Part shown: positions 43,728 to 53,861 of the stretch, piece after piece
How the letters are laid out: every line of letters begins with the position of its first letter
Numbering within the stretch: position 1 is the stretch's first letter
Assembly (NCBI RefSeq): GCF_029223255.1
Contig: NZ_JARHUC010000012.1
Span: forward strand, 1-64,000
Origin: Albimonas marina
GTDB taxonomy: Bacteria; Pseudomonadota; Alphaproteobacteria; Rhodobacterales; Rhodobacteraceae
Direction: 5' to 3'
Length of the DNA: 64,000 nucleotides
Notes under the pieces: model-generated
What the model was told of the DNA's origin: nothing
Seen by the model: only the letters and a program-made list of their open reading frames with translations
The model's database searches: none
Made by a program: the position numbers and the translations under genes

Positions 43728-45173
43728 ATGGACTTCGGCATCACGGCCGTGGGCGCCTACGCGCCGCGGCTACGCCTTTCGCGCGCCGCCATCGCCGCGG
43801 CGCACCGCTGGATGGCGCCGGCGCTGGCGTCGAGCGCGAAGGGCGAGCGGGCCTTCTGCAGCTGGGACGAAGACGCGATAACCATGGCTGTCGAGGCCGC
43901 GCGCGACTGCGTGCCGCCCGAAGGGCGCGCGGCGGTGAGTTCCCTGATCCTTGCGTCGACCACGCTGCCCTACGCGGACATGTCGAACGCCTCCGTCGTA
44001 GCCGGCGCGCTCGACCTTCGCGAGAGCGCGCGCACGGCCGAGGCGACGGGGTCTCAGCGGGCGGCGACCTCGGCCCTGGCGCAGGCGATCAAGGCGCGCG
44101 CCGAGGGCGCCCTTCTGGTGGCGACCGAGCGGCCGACCGCCAGGCCCGCCAGCATCCAGGAGATGCAGCAGGGCGCCGGCGCCGCTGCCTTGCAGCTCGG
44201 CACGGGCGACCTGATCGCGAAAGTCCTCGGCGTCGCCTCGGTCAACGCGGCCTTCGCCGACCACGTGCGCGCGGCCGGGGCGACCGCCGACTACGCCTGG
44301 GAGGAGCGGTGGATCCGCGACGAGGGCTACGCGAAGATCATCCCGCGCGCCATTTCCGCGGCGCTGATCGAAGCCGGGATCGCAGCGGGCGAGCTGGGGC
44401 GGTTCGTGATGCCCTCGCCGATCCGCGGCGCGGCGGCCTCGGTCGCGCGGACGGTCGGCTTTCGGGGCGAGGTGGCCGACGATCTCGCGGCAGGGTGCGG
44501 ACTGACCGGCGCCGCGCATCCGTTCCTGATGCTCGCGAAGGTTCTGGAGACGGCGGAGGCCGGGGAGAAGATCCTGCTGGTCGGGTTCGGCCAAGGCGCG
44601 GACGCCATCGTGCTGGAGGCGACCGGCCGCCGCCCGGCGGGCCGCGGCGTGACGGGCGCGCTCGCCGACCGGGTTCCGACCGAGGACTACCTGCGGATGC
44701 TGTCCTTCTACGGGCGCATCGAGCTTGAGTGGGGGATGCGGGCCGAGGCGGCGGACAAGGCCGCGCTGACCGCCGCCTGGCGCGAGGCCGAGCAGTTGTC
44801 GGCCTTCAAGGCCGGACGCTGCCCCGACTGCGGAACGATCCAGTTCCCCCAGCTCGCCTACTGCGTGACGCCCGGCTGCGGCGCCCATGCCGAGCGGTTC
44901 GAACAGGTCTCGCTCGCCGACGCGCCCGCGAAGGTGCTGACCTATACCGCCGACTGGCTCAGCTACCACCCCGCCCCGCCGCTGGTGGTGGGCTTCGTGC
45001 AGTTCGAGAACGGCGCGCGCCTGCTGATGGAGACGGTGGACGCCGACCCCGCCGCGGTCGACGTGGGCCTGCCGCTGCGCATGGTGTTCCGCCTGAAGAA
45101 GATCGACGCGAGGAGCGGCTTCCGCCGCTATTTCTGGAAAGCCACGCCCGACATCGCCGCGGCGACGGGCTGA
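43728..45173 (+). CDS. HMG-CoA-synthase-like protein fused to a DUF35 OB/zinc-ribbon domain
   Basis: A 481-residue two-domain protein. Residues 1 to about 340 have the HMG-CoA synthase/thiolase-superfamily fold. From about 350 there is a DUF35 zinc ribbon (Cys365, Cys368, Cys379, Cys384) and an OB-fold that binds acyl-CoA. In the position where HMG-CoA synthases keep the nucleophilic Cys, the sequence reads TGSQRAATSA (107-116) with no Cys, so classical catalysis is unlikely. Combined with the SCP2-type thiolase gene 10 bp downstream, it resembles archaeal HMGS/thiolase/DUF35 complexes in fused form. It starts the H operon. Confidence 0.8.
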   Translation: MDFGITAVGAYAPRLRLSRAAIAAAHRWMAPALASSAKGERAFCSWDEDAITMAVEAARDCVPPEGRAAVSSLILASTTLPYADMSNASVVAGALDLRESARTAEATGSQRAATSALAQAIKARAEGALLVATERPTARPASIQEMQQGAGAAALQLGTGDLIAKVLGVASVNAAFADHVRAAGATADYAWEERWIRDEGYAKIIPRAISAALIEAGIAAGELGRFVMPSPIRGAAASVARTVGFRGEVADDLAAGCGLTGAAHPFLMLAKVLETAEAGEKILLVGFGQGADAIVLEATGRRPAGRGVTGALADRVPTEDYLRMLSFYGRIELEWGMRAEAADKAALTAAWREAEQLSAFKAGRCPDCGTIQFPQLAYCVTPGCGAHAERFEQVSLADAPAKVLTYTADWLSYHPAPPLVVGFVQFENGARLLMETVDADPAAVDVGLPLRMVFRLKKIDARSGFRRYFWKATPDIAAATG

Positions 45174-45183
45174 GGAGAGAACC

Positions 45184-46386
45184 ATGGCCACCGGCATCAA
45201 GGACAAGGTCGCCATCATCGGCATGGGCTGCTCGCGCTTCGGCGAACGCTGGGACGCGAGCGAGGAGGATCTGCTGGCCGAAGCCTTCGACGAGGCGCTG
45301 GCCGACGCGGGGATCGAACGGTCGCAGATCGGGGCCGCCTGGTTCGGCTCGGGCGTGGACGGGGTGAACGTCGGAAATTCCGCGATCCCCGCATCGACGG
45401 CGCTGCGGCTGGACGGCATCCCGGTCAGCCGGGTCGAGAACATGTGCGCCACCGGCACGGAGGCGCTTCGCGGGGCGGCCTACGCCGTCGCCTCGGGCGC
45501 GGTCGACATCGCGCTGGCGGTCGGGGCGGAGAAGCTGAAGGACACCGGCTACGGCGGCCTTCCCACCCCGTTCAAGGGCGCCTTCAACGACCTGTGGCTG
45601 CCGCTGGGCTCGGCTCCCGCGGGCTTCGCCCAGCTGGCGGCGGGGTATCGCACCAAGCACCAGGTCTCGAAGCAGGACCTGAAACGGGCCATCGCCCATG
45701 TCTCGTGGAAGAGCCACCAGAACGGCGTGCTCTCGCCCAAGGCGCACCTGCGCAAGGAGGTGTCGATGGACGCCATCCTGAACGCGCCGATGATCGCGGA
45801 GCCGCTGGGCCTGTACGACTGCTGCGGCGTCTCGGACGGGGCCGCGGCGGCCATCGTGACCACGCCCGAGATCGCGCGGGCAATGGGCCACGGCGACTTC
45901 GTGACCATCAAGGCGATCCAGCTCTCGATCAGCTCAGGCGTCGAATCCACGACCGACGCCTGGGACGGCAGCCACGTGCGCAACACCCGCAACGCCGCGA
46001 AGCGCGCCTATGCGGAGGCCGGGATCGAAGATCCCCGCCGGCAGCTCTCGCTGATGGAGGTGCACGACTGCTTCTCGATCACCGAGCTGGTGACGATGGA
46101 GGACCTGTTCGTCTCCGGCGAGGGCGAGGCGGTGCGCGACGTGCTCGACGGCTTCTACGACCGCGAGGGCGGCGGCGTGCCCTGCCAGGTGGACGGGGGC
46201 TTGAAATGCTTCGGCCATCCGATCGGCGCCTCGGGCCTGCGCATGGCCTACGAGAACTACACCCAGCTTCTGGGCCGGGCCGGGGCGCGGCAGATCCCGA
46301 ACGCCTCGCTGGGCCTGTCGCACAATCTCGGCGGCGTGCCCTATCTGGGCATCGCCGCGATCTCGATCCTGGGCCTGCATTCCTGA
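45184..46386 (+). CDS. SCP2-type thiolase/lipid-transfer-like acyl-CoA thiolase
   Basis: A 400-residue thiolase. The acylation cysteine is C88 in NMCATGTEAL. CFGHPIGASG near the end provides the second Cys and the His, and HDCFSITELV the third block. These enzymes split beta-ketoacyl-CoA or, in steroid pathways (Ltp2-like with a DUF35 partner), carry out retro-aldol cleavage. The fused DUF35 protein upstream would be its partner. A perfect 14-bp stem-loop (46435-46466) separates it from the next gene. Confidence 0.88.
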   Translation: MATGIKDKVAIIGMGCSRFGERWDASEEDLLAEAFDEALADAGIERSQIGAAWFGSGVDGVNVGNSAIPASTALRLDGIPVSRVENMCATGTEALRGAAYAVASGAVDIALAVGAEKLKDTGYGGLPTPFKGAFNDLWLPLGSAPAGFAQLAAGYRTKHQVSKQDLKRAIAHVSWKSHQNGVLSPKAHLRKEVSMDAILNAPMIAEPLGLYDCCGVSDGAAAAIVTTPEIARAMGHGDFVTIKAIQLSISSGVESTTDAWDGSHVRNTRNAAKRAYAEAGIEDPRRQLSLMEVHDCFSITELVTMEDLFVSGEGEAVRDVLDGFYDREGGGVPCQVDGGLKCFGHPIGASGLRMAYENYTQLLGRAGARQIPNASLGLSHNLGGVPYLGIAAISILGLHS

Positions 46387-46434
46387 TCGCGGGACCGCAC
46401 CCCGGGGCGGGCCCCTCACGCCGCCCCGGACCCT

Positions 46435-46466
46435 GCCGCGCCGCGCCGCCTCCGGCGCGGCGCGGC
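46435..46466 (+). promoter_or_regulatory. Stem-loop between thiolase and acyl-CoA dehydrogenase genes
   Basis: A 14-bp perfect inverted repeat (arms 46435-46448 and 46453-46466, 4-base loop CCTC) in the 107-bp gap. It has no T-run, so partial termination or mRNA processing within the operon is more likely than an operon end. Confidence 0.55.
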
Positions 46467-46493
46467 CCATGACAGACGCCACGAGGAAGCGCC

Positions 46494-47651
<1,158 letters not shown>

Positions 47652-47722
47652 TCCGGGAGCGGGGGGAGGCAGGGCCTCTCCCCGCGCCCCCTGCCATCCA
47701 GAACAAAGAACGGGAGGACGAG

Positions 47723-48577
47723 ATGGATCTCGAAACCGTGCGCGCGCACCGCTTCGACCCGATCGAGCATGCCTACACGGCGAAGGACACGATGCTCTAC
47801 GCCCTGGGCATCGGCTACGGGTCGGACCCGCTGGACCCCGCCCAGCTCGCGTTCGTCTACGAGGAGGACCTGAAGGCCGTCCCCTCGATCTGCAACGTGC
47901 TGGCCCATCCGGGCTTCTGGGCGAAGGATCCGAAGTTCGGGATCTCCTGGATGAAGATCCTGCATGGCGAGCAGGAATACGAGATCCGCGCCCCGATCCC
48001 GCCCGAAGGGCGCGTGCGGGGCGAATACGAGATCCAGGCCGTCGAGGACCGGGGCGAGGGCAAGGGCGCACGGCTGCACCAGCTCAAGCGGCTCTTCGAC
48101 CAGGACGGGACGCTGCTGGCCACCGTCCGCTCGGTCATCGTGATGCGCGGCGACGGCGGCTGCGGGGGCTTCGGGGATCCCGTCCAGCCCCCGGGCGCGC
48201 TGCCCGACGCCACGCCGGACGAGGTGGTGGAGCTGCCGACCCTGCCGCAGCAGGCGCTGATCTATCGACTTTCGGGCGACTACAACCCCATCCACGCCGA
48301 TCCGAAGGCGGCGGAGGGGGGCGGGTTCGACGCGCCGATCCTGCATGGCCTGTGCACGCTGGGGCTCGCGACCCGCTCGCTCCTGCAGGCCTGTGCGCCG
48401 GGCCGGCCGGAGGCGCTGACCTCGATGTTCGTGCGCTTCTCGAGCCCGGTGTTCCCCGGCGAGACCATCGTCACCGAGATCTTCCGCGGCGCCGACGACG
48501 AGATCCGCTTCCGCTGCCGGGCGAAGGAGCGCGACGTGGTGGTTCTGGACCGGGGGCGCGCCCGGATCGCGTCATGA
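47723..48577 (+). CDS. MaoC-type 2-enoyl-CoA hydratase (hydratase-2 like)
   Basis: A 284-residue double hot-dog protein. The hydratase-2 motif is complete: LSGDYNPIHADPKAAEGGGF with D186 and H191 as catalytic residues. The N-terminal half is the non-catalytic hot-dog repeat, as in peroxisomal MFE-2. It adds water to trans-2-enoyl-CoA to give the (3R)-hydroxyacyl-CoA. It overlaps the crotonase gene by ATGA (48574-48577). Paired with the MFE-like SDRs at 52559 and 56364, it suggests an R-specific spiral. Confidence 0.9.
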   Translation: MDLETVRAHRFDPIEHAYTAKDTMLYALGIGYGSDPLDPAQLAFVYEEDLKAVPSICNVLAHPGFWAKDPKFGISWMKILHGEQEYEIRAPIPPEGRVRGEYEIQAVEDRGEGKGARLHQLKRLFDQDGTLLATVRSVIVMRGDGGCGGFGDPVQPPGALPDATPDEVVELPTLPQQALIYRLSGDYNPIHADPKAAEGGGFDAPILHGLCTLGLATRSLLQACAPGRPEALTSMFVRFSSPVFPGETIVTEIFRGADDEIRFRCRAKERDVVVLDRGRARIAS

Positions 48578-49386
48578 GCGGGCTCGGGCGGGAGGGGCCG
48601 GGCTTCGCGACCGCGCTCGACGCCGGCGTGCTGACCCTGACCCTGAACCGGCCGGAGGCGCGCAACCCGTTCGTGCCCGGGATGCCGGCGGCCCTGCGCG
48701 ACTTGTTGGAAGAGGCGCAGGCCGACCCGGGGGTGCGCTGCCTGATGGTGCGCGGGGCGGGCGACCACCTGTCGGCCGGGGGCGACGTCGCGAGCTTTGC
48801 GCGCAGCCTGGCCGAGTCGACCGACGCCGAGCGGCAGGCGGAGTTCCGCGGGCGCATGGGCGTGGCGAAGATGCTGGCGCTGGCGCTGGCCGCCTTCGAC
48901 CGTCCGGTCGTGGTGCGCCACAGGGGGGCCGTCGCGGGAGCCGGCCTGATGTTCCCTCTCGCGGCCGATCTCGTGGTGGCCGACGAAACGGCGCGCTTGA
49001 TCTTCGCCTATCGGCGACTGGCGCTGTCGCCCGACGGAGGCGTCTCCTGGCTGCTGGCCCGCGCGGTGGGCGCACGCCAGGCGCGACGGCTGATGCTGAC
49101 CGCAGCCGTGGTCGAGGCAGCCGAGGCGCAGCGGCTCGGCCTGATCGACCTCCTGGTCCCGGCCGAGGAGCTGGACGCGGCGGCGGCGCGGGCCGCCGCC
49201 GACTTCGCCGCCGCGCCGCAGGGGTCGCTGTCGCGCATCAAGCGGCTGGCGAACGCGGCGCCGGGACAGGACTACGCCGCGCATCTCTCCGCCGAAGGCG
49301 AGGCGATCGTCGAGGGCGTGGTCGACCCCGACTTCGCCGAAGGCGTCGCCGCCTTCCTGGAGAAGCGCCCTCCCCGCTTCGCCTGA
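48574..49386 (+). CDS. Enoyl-CoA hydratase/isomerase (crotonase) family protein
   Basis: A 270-residue crotonase. Oxyanion-hole blocks: DHLSAGGDVASFA (64-76) and HRGAVAGAGLMFPLAADLV (116-134). In the active site the second acid is Asp (SPDGG, D154) and the first Glu of classical hydratases is not obvious. The SPDGG form is typical of delta3-delta2 enoyl-CoA isomerases such as PaaG-type, so isomerisation is at least as likely as hydration. It is the last gene of the H operon. Confidence 0.87.
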   Translation: MSGLGREGPGFATALDAGVLTLTLNRPEARNPFVPGMPAALRDLLEEAQADPGVRCLMVRGAGDHLSAGGDVASFARSLAESTDAERQAEFRGRMGVAKMLALALAAFDRPVVVRHRGAVAGAGLMFPLAADLVVADETARLIFAYRRLALSPDGGVSWLLARAVGARQARRLMLTAAVVEAAEAQRLGLIDLLVPAEELDAAAARAAADFAAAPQGSLSRIKRLANAAPGQDYAAHLSAEGEAIVEGVVDPDFAEGVAAFLEKRPPRFA

Positions 49387-49404
49387 GGCGCGCCCGGGAC
49401 GCGC

Positions 49405-49440
49405 GCCCCCCCGGGCGCCGGCGCGCCGGGGGGATTTTCT
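49405..49440 (+). terminator. Rho-independent terminator of module H
   Basis: A GC-rich hairpin (runs of C from 49406 pair with the GGGGGG run ending at 49433) is followed by ATTTTCT. It ends the plus-strand operon. It lies in the 68-bp gap between convergent genes, and the minus-strand TRAP operon ends on the other side. Confidence 0.7.
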
Positions 49441-49454
49441 GCTTGCGACGTCGG

Positions 49455-50795
49455 TCAGACCGCGTAGGCGAGGAACAGCGACAGGACCGGGAACACCAGC
49501 AGCAGCGTCAGCACCACCAGGTCCATGACGAAGAACGGCGTGACGCCCGCGAAGATCCGCCCCACGGGGACCTTCGGATCGGTCACCGAATGGATCACGA
49601 ACACGTTCAGTCCGACCGGCGGCGTCACCAGACCCATCTCCAGCAGCTTCACCACGATCACGCCGAACCAGATCAGGTCCATGCCGTGGCTCTCGACCAG
49701 CGGCAGGGTGAACGGCAGCGTCAGCAGCAGGATGCCCAGCGGATCGAGGAACATCCCCAGCAGGATGTAGATCGCCACGATCCCCACGAACAGCAGGACG
49801 ATGCCCGGCTCGGACGCCTGCACGACCGTCACCATCGCGTTCGCCACGCCGGTCAGCGAGACGAAGCTGACGAAGGTCTTGGCCGCGGCGGCGATAAGGA
49901 AGATCGCGGCGGTCTGCACCGCCGTCTCCTTCAGCGCCTCGCGCAGGCCATCGAGCTTGATCCGGCCGGTGACGACCGCGATCGCGCAGGCGGCGACGAA
50001 GCTGACCGCCGCCGCTTCCGTGGCGGTGAAGATCCCGCCGTAGATGCCGCCGATGATGATCGCGAAGATCAGCAGCGCCGGCCAGGCGGCGATCAGCGCG
50101 CGCAGGCGCTCGGCCAGCGAGTAGCGCTGATCGGAGGAGGGCGCATCCTGGGGGCGCAGGCTCGTCCAGATGCCGACCACGACCCAGTAGCCGACCATCG
50201 ACAGCAGCCCCGGCACCACCCCGGCCATGAACAGGCGGGAGATCGACTGCTCGGCGAAGATCCCGTAGAGGATGAACAGGATCGAGGGCGGGATCAGCGC
50301 CCCCAGGGTGCCGCCGGCCGCCACGCAGCCCGTCGACAACCGGTCCGAGTAGCCGAAGCGGTTCATCTCCGACACCGCCACGCGCCCCATGGTGGCCGCG
50401 CAGGCGATCGAGGAGCCCGAGATCGCCGCGAACCCCCCGCACCCTAGGATCGAGGCCATGGCGAGCCCGCCGGGAACCCGCGTCAGCCAGGCTCTCGCGG
50501 CGAAATAGATGTCGGAGGTGATGCCCGACCGGTAGCAGACATGCCCCAGCGCCACGAACATCGGGATCGCCGAGAGATCGTAGGAATAGAACAGCTCGAA
50601 GATGGTGGACGCCGCAAGCGTCAGGGTCGGGACCAGCGCCCGGTCGAGCGCGGGGGCCCCGCTCTGCGGAAAGGCGAAGTAGACGAAGATCGAGACCAGC
50701 GCCACGACTCCGAGCGCGAAGGCGATGGGGGTGCGCAGGATGATGAGGATCAGCGCAGCGCCCATGCCGAGCGCGCCGAGAACTGCCGGGTCCAT
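49455..50795 (-). CDS. TRAP transporter large permease (DctM-like), module I
   Basis: A 446-residue membrane protein with about 12 transmembrane segments. Blocks: SAIPMFVALGHVCYRSG, GSSIACAATMGRVAVSEM, GTLGALIPPSILFILYG and VKLLEMGLVTPPVGLNVFVI. Its N-terminal region contains an extra hydrophilic loop around residues 45-60 compared with the module A and G permeases. It ends the operon that starts with the SDR gene at 53470. Confidence 0.92.
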   Translation of the reverse strand: MDPAVLGALGMGAALILIILRTPIAFALGVVALVSIFVYFAFPQSGAPALDRALVPTLTLAASTIFELFYSYDLSAIPMFVALGHVCYRSGITSDIYFAARAWLTRVPGGLAMASILGCGGFAAISGSSIACAATMGRVAVSEMNRFGYSDRLSTGCVAAGGTLGALIPPSILFILYGIFAEQSISRLFMAGVVPGLLSMVGYWVVVGIWTSLRPQDAPSSDQRYSLAERLRALIAAWPALLIFAIIIGGIYGGIFTATEAAAVSFVAACAIAVVTGRIKLDGLREALKETAVQTAAIFLIAAAAKTFVSFVSLTGVANAMVTVVQASEPGIVLLFVGIVAIYILLGMFLDPLGILLLTLPFTLPLVESHGMDLIWFGVIVVKLLEMGLVTPPVGLNVFVIHSVTDPKVPVGRIFAGVTPFFVMDLVVLTLLLVFPVLSLFLAYAV

Positions 50796-50796
50796 G

Positions 50797-51330
50797 TCAG
50801 GAAGGCTCCGAGGCGTGAGGGTCGTCCGAGGGCGGCGCGCCCTCGACCAGATCGCGCGCCAGCAGGTGCACGAGCCGCAGCGTCATGCTGATCAGGCCCA
50901 GCGACAGCGCCGCGTAGGGCGGCCACTCCGGCAGGCGCAGCAGGCCGTAGAGCGTGCGGCCGGAGCCGATGTGCTCGGCCGTCTCGGCCGCGATCCACAG
51001 GCATGTCGGGATCATGAAGACCAGCGCCGCGATCAGGGCGAGCACCTCGCAGACGCGGCGCGTGCCGGGCCCCATCAGGTTGAACAGGATGTCGACGGCG
51101 ATATGGGCGCCCGTCGCGGTGGCGTGGCCCAGCGCGCAGGCGATGGCGGCGACCATCAGCATCTGCACCATGATCACGCCGTCGGGGATGGCGATTGCGG
51201 GCAGGCTTCGCGCCGCGATCTCCCAGCATACAAGGGCGGCGATGGCGGCCAACGCGGCCATCGAGAGGCCGAGCAGCACCCGCTCGATCCAGGTCAACGC
51301 CGCGTCGGCGGCAGTCAGAAAACCGGACAT
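50797..51330 (-). CDS. TRAP transporter small permease (DctQ-like), module I
   Basis: A 177-residue membrane protein with four helices (about 15-40, 50-70, 90-112 and 130-150). IACALGHATATGAHIAVDILF is the position of the DctQ signature. It lies 1 bp upstream of dctM and follows the stem-loop-containing dctP gap. Confidence 0.88.
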   Translation of the reverse strand: MSGFLTAADAALTWIERVLLGLSMAALAAIAALVCWEIAARSLPAIAIPDGVIMVQMLMVAAIACALGHATATGAHIAVDILFNLMGPGTRRVCEVLALIAALVFMIPTCLWIAAETAEHIGSGRTLYGLLRLPEWPPYAALSLGLISMTLRLVHLLARDLVEGAPPSDDPHASEPS

Positions 51331-51393
51331 GACGGCTCCCGAACAGAAAGGGGCGGCTGAGACCGTCGCGGCGAGGGCCGCGGCGGCCGAGGG

Positions 51394-51415
51394 GGCCGGG
51401 CGCGCACGCCCGGCC
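51394..51415 (-). promoter_or_regulatory. Stem-loop between dctP and dctQ, module I
   Basis: GGCCGGGCG (51394-51402) pairs with CGCCCGGCC (51407-51415) over a 4-base loop, starting 15 bp after the dctP stop on the minus strand. No T-run. It is the tightest of the four such stem-loops. Confidence 0.6.
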
Positions 51416-51429
51416 GGGAGAGCGGCGCC

Positions 51430-52476
51430 TCAGCTGCCCTGTTCGGCCAGGTGCTTGGCCAGCAGGTCGGTGTAGGTCTTCACCAGCACGGCGCCGTCCA
51501 GGCCCATCTTCTGCGCATCGGCGATCCAGGCCTCGATGATCGGCTTGCTGGCCTCGTCGAGCTTGGCGAGATCCGCCTCGGAGAACATGTGCACGGGCAT
51601 CTTCTTGCCCTCGAAGCCCTCGGGCAGCTGGGCAATGACCTCCTGGTTGCGCGCGCGCATCGCCTCGGCGGTCTTCCGGTTGTACTCGGCGCCCAGTTCG
51701 ATGATCATCTCCTGATCCTTGGGATCGAGGCCGTCGAACGACCGGCGGTTCATGAACATGCCGTTCGACTGGATGGTCGCGCCGTTGATGGCCGTGAAGC
51801 TGTCGGCGACCTCGTAGAGCTTGTAGCTCTCGACGATGTAGCCATAGGCCTGGCTGCAGTCGATCATGCCGGTGTCCAGCGCCTGGTAGGCCTTGGGCAG
51901 CGAGATCACCACCGCCGTCGCACCGAATTCGCCGTAGATCTCGCCGTAGTCCGAGGTGGCGCGGACCTTCTTGCCCGAGAAATCCTCGACGGATGTCAAC
52001 GCCCCGCCCTTGCACACCATCTGGATCGGGCCCACCGAGTAGTTCATCAGGTAGACGATGCCCAGCCGGTCCATCTCCTCCTGGAGCGCGGGGTGGGTGG
52101 TGGTCAGCTCGTAGAGCGCGGCGGCGCCGGCGACCTCGTTGGGGTTGCGCACCGGCAGGTCGCCGACCCCGTAGGCGAAGAGCTGGTCGCGCGGAGAATA
52201 GCCGGCGGTCACGGTGGCGATGTCGGCCACGCCGTTGCGCAGGCCCTCCAGCATCTTGGTCGCCGGCAGCAGGGCCTGAGCCCAGTGCCGCTCGATCTTG
52301 ATGCGGCCTTCCGAGCGGGTCTCGATCTCGTCGAGGTAGGCGGTGACGTAGTCCGCGCGGATGCCGCGGTTGCCGCCGTAGTCGGCATAGCGCAGCACGG
52401 TCTGGGCTGCGGCGGGCAGAGCGAGCCCGACCGCCAGCGCGGCGGTGGCAAGTACGGTTCCGAGTGCAAGGCGCAT
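51430..52476 (-). CDS. TRAP transporter substrate-binding protein (DctP-like), module I
   Basis: A 348-residue periplasmic protein with a signal peptide of about 24 residues (PAAAQ-TVL). Blocks: HWAQALLPATKMLEGLRNGVADIA and the substrate-Arg region GKKVRATSDYG. It lacks the NCPDC cysteines of the module A and G proteins and probably binds something different. The SDR gene at 52559 lies 82 bp upstream on the same strand. Confidence 0.9.
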   Translation of the reverse strand: MRLALGTVLATAALAVGLALPAAAQTVLRYADYGGNRGIRADYVTAYLDEIETRSEGRIKIERHWAQALLPATKMLEGLRNGVADIATVTAGYSPRDQLFAYGVGDLPVRNPNEVAGAAALYELTTTHPALQEEMDRLGIVYLMNYSVGPIQMVCKGGALTSVEDFSGKKVRATSDYGEIYGEFGATAVVISLPKAYQALDTGMIDCSQAYGYIVESYKLYEVADSFTAINGATIQSNGMFMNRRSFDGLDPKDQEMIIELGAEYNRKTAEAMRARNQEVIAQLPEGFEGKKMPVHMFSEADLAKLDEASKPIIEAWIADAQKMGLDGAVLVKTYTDLLAKHLAEQGS

Positions 52477-52558
52477 GTGGCCTCCTCCCTGGGTTGGAAG
52501 CGCCCATGGGGCGCATGACGCGGCTCTTCGCGGCCGCTGAATTCCGGGCGGGATCCGG

Positions 52559-53470
52559 TCAGACCGGATCCCAGGTGAAGACGTCGCCCGAGCGGGCGAG
52601 CGGGTAGGCCGAGGCCTCCAGCGCAGGGATCGCCCGGTCGATCACGCTCTGCGGCGTCCAGCCTTCCGAGGCATGGACAGAACGGATCGGGCGCGGCTGC
52701 GAGAACAGGAACACCTCATTGGCGCGGGTCCCGAACACCTGCCCGTTCATCGACGCGGCGGCGTCCGAGAGCAGCGCCACCGGGAAGGCCGCGATCAGCT
52801 CGGGCCTGAGCTTCTTGAGCCCCTCGACCCGCGCCTTCTCCTCGGGCGTCTTGTCGGGGATCGTGCCCACGAGCCGGGTCCAGGCGAAGGGCGCGATGCA
52901 GTTCGAGCGGACGTTGAACCGCTCCATGTCCAGCGCGATGGACTTCGAAAGCCCCACCACCCCCAGCTTCGCGGCGGCGTAGTTCGCCTGGCCGAAGTTG
53001 CCGATCAGGCCGGAAGTGGAGGTCATGTGGACGAAGGCGCCGGACATCTGCTTGCGGAACACGTCCGCGGCGGCGCGCGAGACGTAGAAGTAGCCCTTCA
53101 GGTGCACGTCCACGACCGACTCGAAGTCCTCCGGCGTCATCTTGTGGAAGATGCGGTCGCGCAGGATTCCGGCGTTGTTGACCACGCCGTCCAACCGCCC
53201 GAAGGCGTCCAGCGCCTTGGCGACCATCGCCTGCGCATCGTCCCAGGACGAGATCGAGCCGCCGTCGGGCACCGCGTGGCCGCCGGCGGCCACGATCTCC
53301 TCGGCGACCGCGCGGGCGGGGCCGATCTCGCCGCCCTCGCCGGTCTCGTCGCCGCCCAGGTCGTTGACCACCACCGCCGCGCCCTGCCTGGCGGCCTCGA
53401 GCGCGATGCAGCGGCCCACGCCGCGGCCCGCGCCCGTCACGATCACGACTTTGTCTTTCAGCAGCGCCAT
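52559..53470 (-). CDS. Short-chain dehydrogenase, MFE-2-like 3-hydroxyacyl-CoA dehydrogenase
   Basis: A 303-residue SDR. Cofactor motif TGAGRGVG (12-19), NNAG (98-101), and the catalytic Y164-x3-K168 in NYAAAK. The long insert VNDLGGDETGEGGEIGPAR and the GILRDRIFHKMT block are characteristic of the dehydrogenase domain of peroxisomal multifunctional enzyme 2, which acts on (3R)-hydroxyacyl-CoA. It shares this signature with the SDR at 56364. It is upstream of the module I TRAP genes. Confidence 0.88.
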   Translation of the reverse strand: MALLKDKVVIVTGAGRGVGRCIALEAARQGAAVVVNDLGGDETGEGGEIGPARAVAEEIVAAGGHAVPDGGSISSWDDAQAMVAKALDAFGRLDGVVNNAGILRDRIFHKMTPEDFESVVDVHLKGYFYVSRAAADVFRKQMSGAFVHMTSTSGLIGNFGQANYAAAKLGVVGLSKSIALDMERFNVRSNCIAPFAWTRLVGTIPDKTPEEKARVEGLKKLRPELIAAFPVALLSDAAASMNGQVFGTRANEVFLFSQPRPIRSVHASEGWTPQSVIDRAIPALEASAYPLARSGDVFTWDPV

Positions 53471-53721
53471 GCCTGCGCGCCTCCTTCGCTTGAATTCCGC
53501 GGCAGCGGGATCGGCCGGACATCGGCCGCCGCATTCCGCGCATGAGATCCGGGGGCCAGGCCTGGAAGCGCCGAAGGCCCGCGCGCCGCCCGCTCGCCGC
53601 CGCCGTCGGACGGCGCGGCCGACCGGGCGCGCATGGCTTCGAAGGGCGCGAACGCCTGCATCCTCATCGATCCTCCCCGTCGCGGCGTCGGTTCAAGCGC
53701 CGCATATCGTTAAGCTGAGTA

Positions 53722-53749
53722 TTGTGTGCTAGATTACTTTTTGCAAGCA
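53722..53749 (+). promoter_or_regulatory. Candidate MarR-regulon operator before the acyl-CoA ligase
   Basis: TTGTGT-N15-GCAAGCA, with the CTAGATTACTTTT string (53729-53741) shared with module H inside it. The reverse complement of 57318-57345 has the same two half-blocks at the same spacing. The gap 53471-53861 (391 bp) between divergent SDR and ligase genes holds no convincing gene; this motif is the main structure seen in it. Confidence 0.5.
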
Positions 53750-53861
53750 CAGAGTCGTGGCCGCGCCGAGGCCCGCGAAGATTGCGCTCGGCAAGGGACC
53801 CCAACGGTCATACCATAAAACGAGCGCCAAGTGACAATGGCGAACATGGGAGGAACCGATC

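Noticed and set aside
49455-52476. Whether the module I TRAP system belongs with the thiolase operon on the plus strand
   Set aside because: The two are convergent and separated by a terminator, so no single transcript joins them. Any functional link is via shared substrate only.
53458-53667. Small minus-strand frame encoding 69 residues between SDR and ligase
   Set aside because: No ribosome site or recognisable domain, and it lies in the divergent promoter gap; treated as noise.
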